Assembly: GCF_023715145.1 (NCBI RefSeq)
Contig: NZ_JAMBNP010000016.1
Coordinates: forward strand, 1 to 64,000
Direction of reading: 5' to 3'
Length of the DNA: 64,000 nucleotides
Origin: Paenibacillus glycanilyticus
GTDB taxonomy: Bacteria; Bacillota; Bacilli; Paenibacillales; Paenibacillaceae
Position numbers and translations under genes: made by a program. The notes under the pieces are model-generated. The model did not search any database. It was given only the letters and a program-made list of their open reading frames with translations, and was not told the origin of the DNA. Position 1 is the first letter of the stretch; each line of letters starts with the position of its first letter. Shown in pieces: positions 61,001-64,000 of the stretch.

Positions 61001-61131
61001 ATTTGCAGCGTTCGGGCCGCATGATTGGCGTAATCTCTCACGTGCAGGAGCTGAAGCAGGCATTCCCTGCTACGCTCGAAGTGTTTAAAACGAAGGAAGG
61101 CTACAGCCGGACATCCATATCTGTAAGGTGA
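58039..61131 (+). CDS. sbcC: Exonuclease subunit SbcC (SMC-like ATPase)
   Basis: The 1,030-residue protein has an N-terminal Walker A (ISGSTGAGKTTIFDAICFALYG), a Q-loop region (IVMLPQGEFRKLL), two long coiled-coil arms separated by the zinc hook CPVCG near residue 520, and the C-terminal signature LSGG/MSGGEKFNASL with Walker B MMFIDEGFGSLDEDS. It is the Rad50-like partner of SbcD. Within the first coiled coil, bases about 58,800-59,330 are much richer in GC than the rest of the window, driven by Ala/Glu/Arg codons. Confidence 0.96.
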   Translation: MRPLKITMTAFGPYRDAEIVDFNELGEHRLFVISGSTGAGKTTIFDAICFALYGTASGEDRSEPRMLRSHFADDEKHTSVVLDFAVGRRMYRVFRQLPHRKGTNKSETGGKAELYELTDGEAVPAVDRFMVGDVNAKLETILGLTKEQFNQIVMLPQGEFRKLLTSDTDNKEEILRRIFRTELYQRLETRFQQQNRELGDSLKEAKIGVDHFMKQAAGNLPRREESLFAQTLAQELYNPAQLSEALAQEIAYYRQLAAEGEAGKRELQRQLDGQELALRDELALQARFAELAGEQAKRERLAAQSGEHAEKGRRLLLAERAALLAPYAEQAGRAERDAAAKQQARDMRRQAAEAAKQALAAAEERHRREEERGAERQAAERELHRLAELAPAVQTLEAQRVAVEQLAAAEKNGAAKLTAAEALMAEAKEAKLGLMAQLKAIEGAAESLPGIIEERNQVVQTGKYISKLIELEKELAAHSSVIEERAMSLAQIREEHDRLESSWIEGQASLLAAHLHEGQPCPVCGSQEHPEKAVAAEAVPSREQLQQAKEQLSRFERELNEAKLQAAAARSSWEGSAAELAEYGAVASGLAEQQANLRKRWKQLNEEAERLQQQVEQGKQLKQRAEEIEQKLEQLQQAKDKLQAEQHQVAVEKGAKQSALEKELERIPEELRSPRQMEQRLKQQQSLAESLAAAWKEAQDQLLRMRAKFAEEQAHAEQTEQQLAEARDNALLAVKRFEEELELAEFASAADFKEAHLPDQERRALKDQIESHKTALAAVQKRIDELAQELSGKQQADIEAMQAAITELKHRIEAAANALQIASRFAEDAGKLKSSIDESATRVKELEAKLEQVLDLYQMLKGDNALKISFERYILIEYLEQILHAANERLRHLSGGQFVLQRSDRLETRGKQSGLGLDVYDAYTGQNRDVKTMSGGEKFNASLCLALGMTDVIQSYQGGISIEMMFIDEGFGSLDEDSLNKAIEALVDLQRSGRMIGVISHVQELKQAFPATLEVFKTKEGYSRTSISVR

Positions 61132-61182
61132 AACGGCTTTGCCGGCCCCACGGCGGAGCGCATTAGAAATTAAAATAATAGA

Positions 61183-61212
61183 TTGACACCTTCGCGAAAC
61201 AAGCCGTATATT
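61183..61212 (+). promoter_or_regulatory. Strong promoter upstream of the leader terminator
   Basis: TTGACA (61183-61188), 18 bp, TATATT (61207-61212). It lies only 51 bp after the sbcC stop and would start RNA near 61219. Confidence 0.75.
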
Positions 61213-61218
61213 GGAAGA

Positions 61219-61301
61219 ACATATGCGGCAACGCGAATTCTTTCGAACGGGAAGCACCCTTCGACCCAGCCTTTTAGCTTGGTTTGGAGGGTGCTTTTTT
61301 T
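61219..61301 (+). ncRNA. Candidate short leader RNA or attenuator
   Basis: From the promoter at 61183-61212 an RNA of about 80 bases would end at a strong terminator: AAGCACCCT (61252-61260) with AGGGTGCTT (61288-61296) and a run of T. The coding gene starts at 61354, beyond this terminator, so either the RNA is a stand-alone small RNA or the terminator is regulated. The terminator could alternatively just end the sbcDC transcript. Confidence 0.5.
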
Positions 61302-61353
61302 GCGTTTTTTTAACTGCCGCTATGAATATTTTATTCAAGGAGGAGTTATTTGC

Positions 61354-62169
61354 ATGAAATTTCGAATTCCGGCCATGACTCTGCTGCTCGCTTTCCTTTT
61401 GTCTGCTGTGCTCCCGGCAGCCGTGACGGAGGCGGCGGTTAACGCGTTGTCGGCAACGTCGCAAAAGCAATTCGACAAGACGAAAGCGGGCATGGCATCC
61501 GCCGACGCATCCAAGCTGCAGGCATCGTATCAAGGCTTTGTTCAGCAGCAGAACGCGGTAGTTGAACGGGATGCGCGGATTAAGACGGCAGGCAAAGCAA
61601 ACGATGACAGGGAGTCGGAGCTGAGGCAGAAGATCCGGCTTATAGACAAGGCCAAGCTAGAGACGCTGGACAAGAAGGTAGCGCAATTAAAGAATTATTA
61701 TCAGCCCTTATTTAATCAGTATGAAGCCGCTAAGGCGGAGCTGAAGGCGGCACGAAAATTCGGCATCAAGGAGCTTACGGCAGCCGTTCAACTGAAGGTC
61801 GATCTGCTCGAGATCTCGGTGAAGAGCGCCAAAGAGGAGATCCGGGCAGCGCAAACCGCGCTTAGCACGGCCAAGACATCGGCAAACGACAAGATGAAGC
61901 GGCTGCGCAGCCAGCTTGATGCGATAACGGAGGAAGAGAAGCGCATATCCGTGGAGAAATCGGCAATCAGCCAGCTGAACAAGCAGAAATCGGAAGAATG
62001 GAGCGATCTGCTGTACGCGCTGCGCACGTACGACGGGAAAACCGCACTTCGTTCGCTCACGACGCTAAACAGCGTCGTCAAGCAGATGACGGATCGTCAG
62101 GTGAAGATTGAAAGCTATGAGAAGAAGATCGCAGAGGTTAATAAAACCGTAGCAAACCAGCTCGCATAA
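61354..62169 (+). CDS. Secreted coiled-coil protein of unknown function
   Basis: The 271-residue protein has a signal peptide (MKFRIPAMTLLLAFLLSAVL, cleavage probably after TEA) followed almost entirely by Lys/Glu/Ala-rich helix with heptads (SKLQASYQGFVQQQNAVVER, KAELKAARKFGIKELTAAVQ, KRLRSQLDAITEEEKRISVE). No enzymatic motif, no SLH and no anchor are visible. It may be an exported structural or cell-wall-associated protein. AAGGAGGAG lies before ATG 61354, and an upstream in-frame ATG at 61183 overlaps the promoter and terminator. A hairpin at 62181-62217 follows. Confidence 0.75.
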   Translation: MKFRIPAMTLLLAFLLSAVLPAAVTEAAVNALSATSQKQFDKTKAGMASADASKLQASYQGFVQQQNAVVERDARIKTAGKANDDRESELRQKIRLIDKAKLETLDKKVAQLKNYYQPLFNQYEAAKAELKAARKFGIKELTAAVQLKVDLLEISVKSAKEEIRAAQTALSTAKTSANDKMKRLRSQLDAITEEEKRISVEKSAISQLNKQKSEEWSDLLYALRTYDGKTALRSLTTLNSVVKQMTDRQVKIESYEKKIAEVNKTVANQLA

Positions 62170-62180
62170 GGCACGATGCA

Positions 62181-62217
62181 GAAGAAGAGGCTGTCCCTCG
62201 CGGGCAGCCTCTTCTTC
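62181..62217. terminator. Bidirectional terminator between convergent genes
   Basis: GAAGAAGAGGCTG (62181-62193) pairs with CAGCCTCTTCTTC (62205-62217), a perfect 13-bp stem between the coiled-coil gene and the leftward membrane-protein gene. Confidence 0.78.
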
Positions 62218-62227
62218 GTATTTGTTG

Positions 62228-62737
62228 CTAAATTGTCGATTGCGCAGCGGCGGAGAGAAGACCTATAATGACTAAGCCGACTGTTCCAAGCACGATCAGG
62301 CCGTTTAGCACAATGCCGATAATGGCAAACACTTTGCGGCGGTTTTTCTGCACGGCACCCACAATGCCAAGAATCAGGCCAATAATGGCAATGCCGATGG
62401 AAGCGATCATAGCGAGTCCGGCGATCATGACGGACACGAATTCGGAAGGAAACGTGCCTTCCTCTTCCATGCTTTCAATTTCGTTCAGGAAGCCTTGAGC
62501 ATCACCGGATACTTCGCTGACAAACACGGTTACGCTGATGATTGCCCCAACCACAAGGAGCACGGTGACGAGAGCCAGAATAAACGAAGCAATGCCAAGA
62601 CCCGATTGCTTCATTGGTCCGTTCTCGTTTAGCGGGGAAAACGGATTAGAAGGCCTTGATGCATAAGGGTTATCGTAAGGCTGCTCGGGATTTGCGGACG
62701 AGTCGTTATGCTGCGTCGTATTGCGCGGTTCTTCCAA
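62228..62737 (-). CDS. Small membrane protein, DUF4190-like
   Basis: The 169-residue protein has a polar Asn/Pro/Ser-rich N-terminus (about 45 residues), one transmembrane segment (LGIASFILALVTVLLVVGAI), an acidic extracellular loop (VSGDAQGFLNEIESMEEEGT) and a second pair of hydrophobic stretches (IASIGIAIIGLILGIVGA, VFAIIGIVLNGLIVLGTVGL). The GxxxxGxxGA pattern and the polar N-tail fit DUF4190-type proteins. Function unknown. TTG 62737 is preferred because AAAGGAG lies 10 bases upstream; TTG 62758 overlaps that site. Divergent from the DUF423 gene. Confidence 0.72.
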   Translation of the reverse strand: MEEPRNTTQHNDSSANPEQPYDNPYASRPSNPFSPLNENGPMKQSGLGIASFILALVTVLLVVGAIISVTVFVSEVSGDAQGFLNEIESMEEEGTFPSEFVSVMIAGLAMIASIGIAIIGLILGIVGAVQKNRRKVFAIIGIVLNGLIVLGTVGLVIIGLLSAAAQSTI

Positions 62738-62811
62738 GAAAGATCGACTCCTTTGCAATAAGTGGATTTACTTGTAAGATTATACACAAACATGAAAGGG
62801 ATGAAAATAAG

Positions 62812-63195
62812 ATGTCTTATAAATATTTTGCATACGGCGCGATTGGCGCTGCGCTCGCCGTTGCTCTTGGTGCCTTTGGCGCCCATGGGCTTAAAGAGAC
62901 TTTGTCCGAGGACATGCTGGAAGTCTATGAAACCGGCGTCCGCTATCATATGTATCACGCTTTGGCCTTAATGCTGGTGGCCTTGCTGGCTGGCCGGATT
63001 GGCGACACCAAGCTTATAAGAGCTGCCGCACGCCTGCTTATTGCCGGCATCGTACTGTTCAGCGGAAGCTTGTATGTTCTTGCGCTGACTGACATAAAAA
63101 TTCTCGGTGCCATAACTCCTTTGGGCGGAGTGGCCTTCCTTGCAGGATGGGGATGCGTGGCAGCAGCCGCATTGAAAGCCAAAAAAACAAATTAG
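62812..63195 (+). CDS. DUF423 family membrane protein
   Basis: The 127-residue protein has four hydrophobic segments and the DUF423 signature: AALAVALGAFGAHGLKETLS, then YHMYHALALMLVALLAGR and LFSGSLYVLALT, GGVAFLAGWG. It belongs to the YgdD/YwdK group; function unknown. ATG 62812 is preceded by GAAAGGG. A terminator follows at 63208-63241. Confidence 0.93.
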   Translation: MSYKYFAYGAIGAALAVALGAFGAHGLKETLSEDMLEVYETGVRYHMYHALALMLVALLAGRIGDTKLIRAAARLLIAGIVLFSGSLYVLALTDIKILGAITPLGGVAFLAGWGCVAAAALKAKKTN

Positions 63196-63207
63196 GAATA
63201 TATTGGG

Positions 63208-63245
63208 AAAGGTCGCTTGTGAATTAATGCAAGCGGCCTTTTTGT
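63208..63245 (+). terminator. Terminator after the DUF423 gene
   Basis: AAAGGTCGCTTG (63208-63219) pairs with CAAGCGGCCTTT (63230-63241), with one G-U pair, followed by TTTGTTTC. From here to 63457 I see only a possible -10, TATAAT, at 63408-63413 without a matching -35. Confidence 0.78.
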
Positions 63246-63457
63246 TTCTTAAGTATTGCATAATTGTCGTCAATATAGGGCTGTAATGCTACAAGAATCA
63301 TAGCCAATGTGGCGAATTACCTTGTTTTTCGACATAACTCGCCTAATTTCTACAAGAATTATTTATTGTTTTAGTAAATATTTCTATACCACACAGACCA
63401 TTTCGTTTATAATGAATACAACCTTGCTTGACCTGACAAGAGGAAGGAAGTTGGTGC

Positions 63458-64000
63458 GTGACGAAACGGATGGACGGTTCGCCTAATAGACGGCTTCGAT
63501 TTTCGCGGTCATTTGCCATGCTGCGCACGGCCGTTCTAACGATATCAATTGTCGCAGTGCTGTTCTTTGCAGCAGCCTTGTATAGGAATGCCGACCCCGT
63601 GTTGGAATGGATCTCGTTAATTATTGCCGCATTGGCGATTGCCGTAACGATAATCTTCTTTGCCAGGGACCGCCAGATAATCGGGTTCCGTAACTTCCAT
63701 ACGCCGATCGTGGAGACATTGCTCCAGTCCGAGGCTGTACCGCTTGCGATTTTGGACCGGGATGGCGTCATTATGGAGATGAACATCGCATCCAGCAATA
63801 CGCTTGGCTACTTGCGCACAGATCTGCTTGGCACTGAGCTTGCGCCATTGGTGGAGCCGGGAAGCCGCAATAGTCTGCAGGAGATGCTGGACCATGCGCT
63901 TCAAGGAAAATCGGAGCAGCGCAATATTAATATTACACACCGTTCGGGATTCCCGCTCGAGCTTCAATTTATCAGCTCCCCGATGATGAAGGAAGATGAA
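63458..64000 (+). CDS. Membrane sensor protein with PAS domain, partial at the window edge
   Basis: The frame opens at GTG 63458 with GAGGAAGGAAG upstream and runs off the window (181 codons). It has two transmembrane segments (LRTAVLTISIVAVLFFAAAL and WISLIIAALAIAVTIIFFA) with a very short outer loop, then from about residue 75 a PAS domain (VETLLQSEAVPLAILDRDGV, NIASSNTLGYLRTDLLGTEL, ALQGKSEQRNINITHRSG). The output domain is missing, so it could be a histidine kinase, a GGDEF/EAL protein or another signalling protein. Confidence 0.8.
   Translation, partial: MTKRMDGSPNRRLRFSRSFAMLRTAVLTISIVAVLFFAAALYRNADPVLEWISLIIAALAIAVTIIFFARDRQIIGFRNFHTPIVETLLQSEAVPLAILDRDGVIMEMNIASSNTLGYLRTDLLGTELAPLVEPGSRNSLQEMLDHALQGKSEQRNINITHRSGFPLELQFISSPMMKEDE

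Overview
The window reads as a chromosome segment of a Gram-positive, moderately GC-rich Firmicute of the Paenibacillaceae, most likely Paenibacillus or a close relative. Evidence: AGGAGG-type ribosome sites with frequent TTG/GTG starts, an S-layer-anchored (SLH) mega-enzyme, secreted xylanase and lipoproteins, CcpA-like cre sites, a GntR/LacI hybrid regulator, ABC sugar importers without their own ATPase, and ywnA/ywnB and sbcD/sbcC pairs as in Bacillales. No rRNA, tRNA or CRISPR array was seen.

Bases 1 to about 10,080 are an AT-rich accessory island. It holds a radC fragment and a DUF932 gene (both typical of plasmids and phages), then a three-gene cassette: a 267-residue orphan, an McrB-like AAA+ NTPase with an in-frame AAAP minisatellite, and an McrC-like DUF2357/PD-(D/E)XK nuclease. 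Convergent to it lie two DNA methyltransferases and a small, probably ribbon-helix-helix, regulator with its own operator. An HrgA-like protein follows. Together this looks like a restriction-modification or modification-dependent defence locus. A 1,947-residue DUF4011-helicase-nuclease-DUF3320 protein at 20.1-25.9 kb may be a second, single-gene defence system inside otherwise ordinary sequence.

From 10.4 to 18.7 kb are secreted carbohydrate enzymes: a GH59-like galactosidase of 2,026 residues with SLH anchor, a divergent GH11 xylanase, each with a perfect cre match, and an FGE-fold lipoprotein. From 18.8 to 19.8 kb are a MazG-like pyrophosphohydrolase and a YgjP-like metallohydrolase. The 26.0-29.4 kb operon is NAD metabolism: a Nudix/NrtR-type regulator, the PnuC transporter, NadR kinase/adenylyltransferase and an ADP-ribosylglycohydrolase, behind an 8-bp inverted repeat.

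From 30.7 to 45.2 kb is a glycan-use locus: a GtaA/DUF4965 protein, a GntR/LacI-type regulator, two ABC permeases, a binding lipoprotein, a GH38 alpha-mannosidase, a possible new glycoside hydrolase and a GxGYxYP protein. Four promoters carry the same TATAACAAAT element, so the locus is probably one regulon. A GH43 plus ricin-lectin enzyme follows, then AraC, SDR and DeoR genes, an unrecognised hydrolase-like protein, a phosphoesterase, a TIM-barrel protein and an MBL-fold hydrolase.

From 54.8 to 64 kb are an Rrf2 regulator (ywnA-like) with two promoter-operator modules and a repeated structured leader, its ywnB-like partner, SbcD/SbcC, a secreted coiled-coil protein behind a leader terminator, two small membrane proteins, and the start of a PAS sensor protein cut by the window end.
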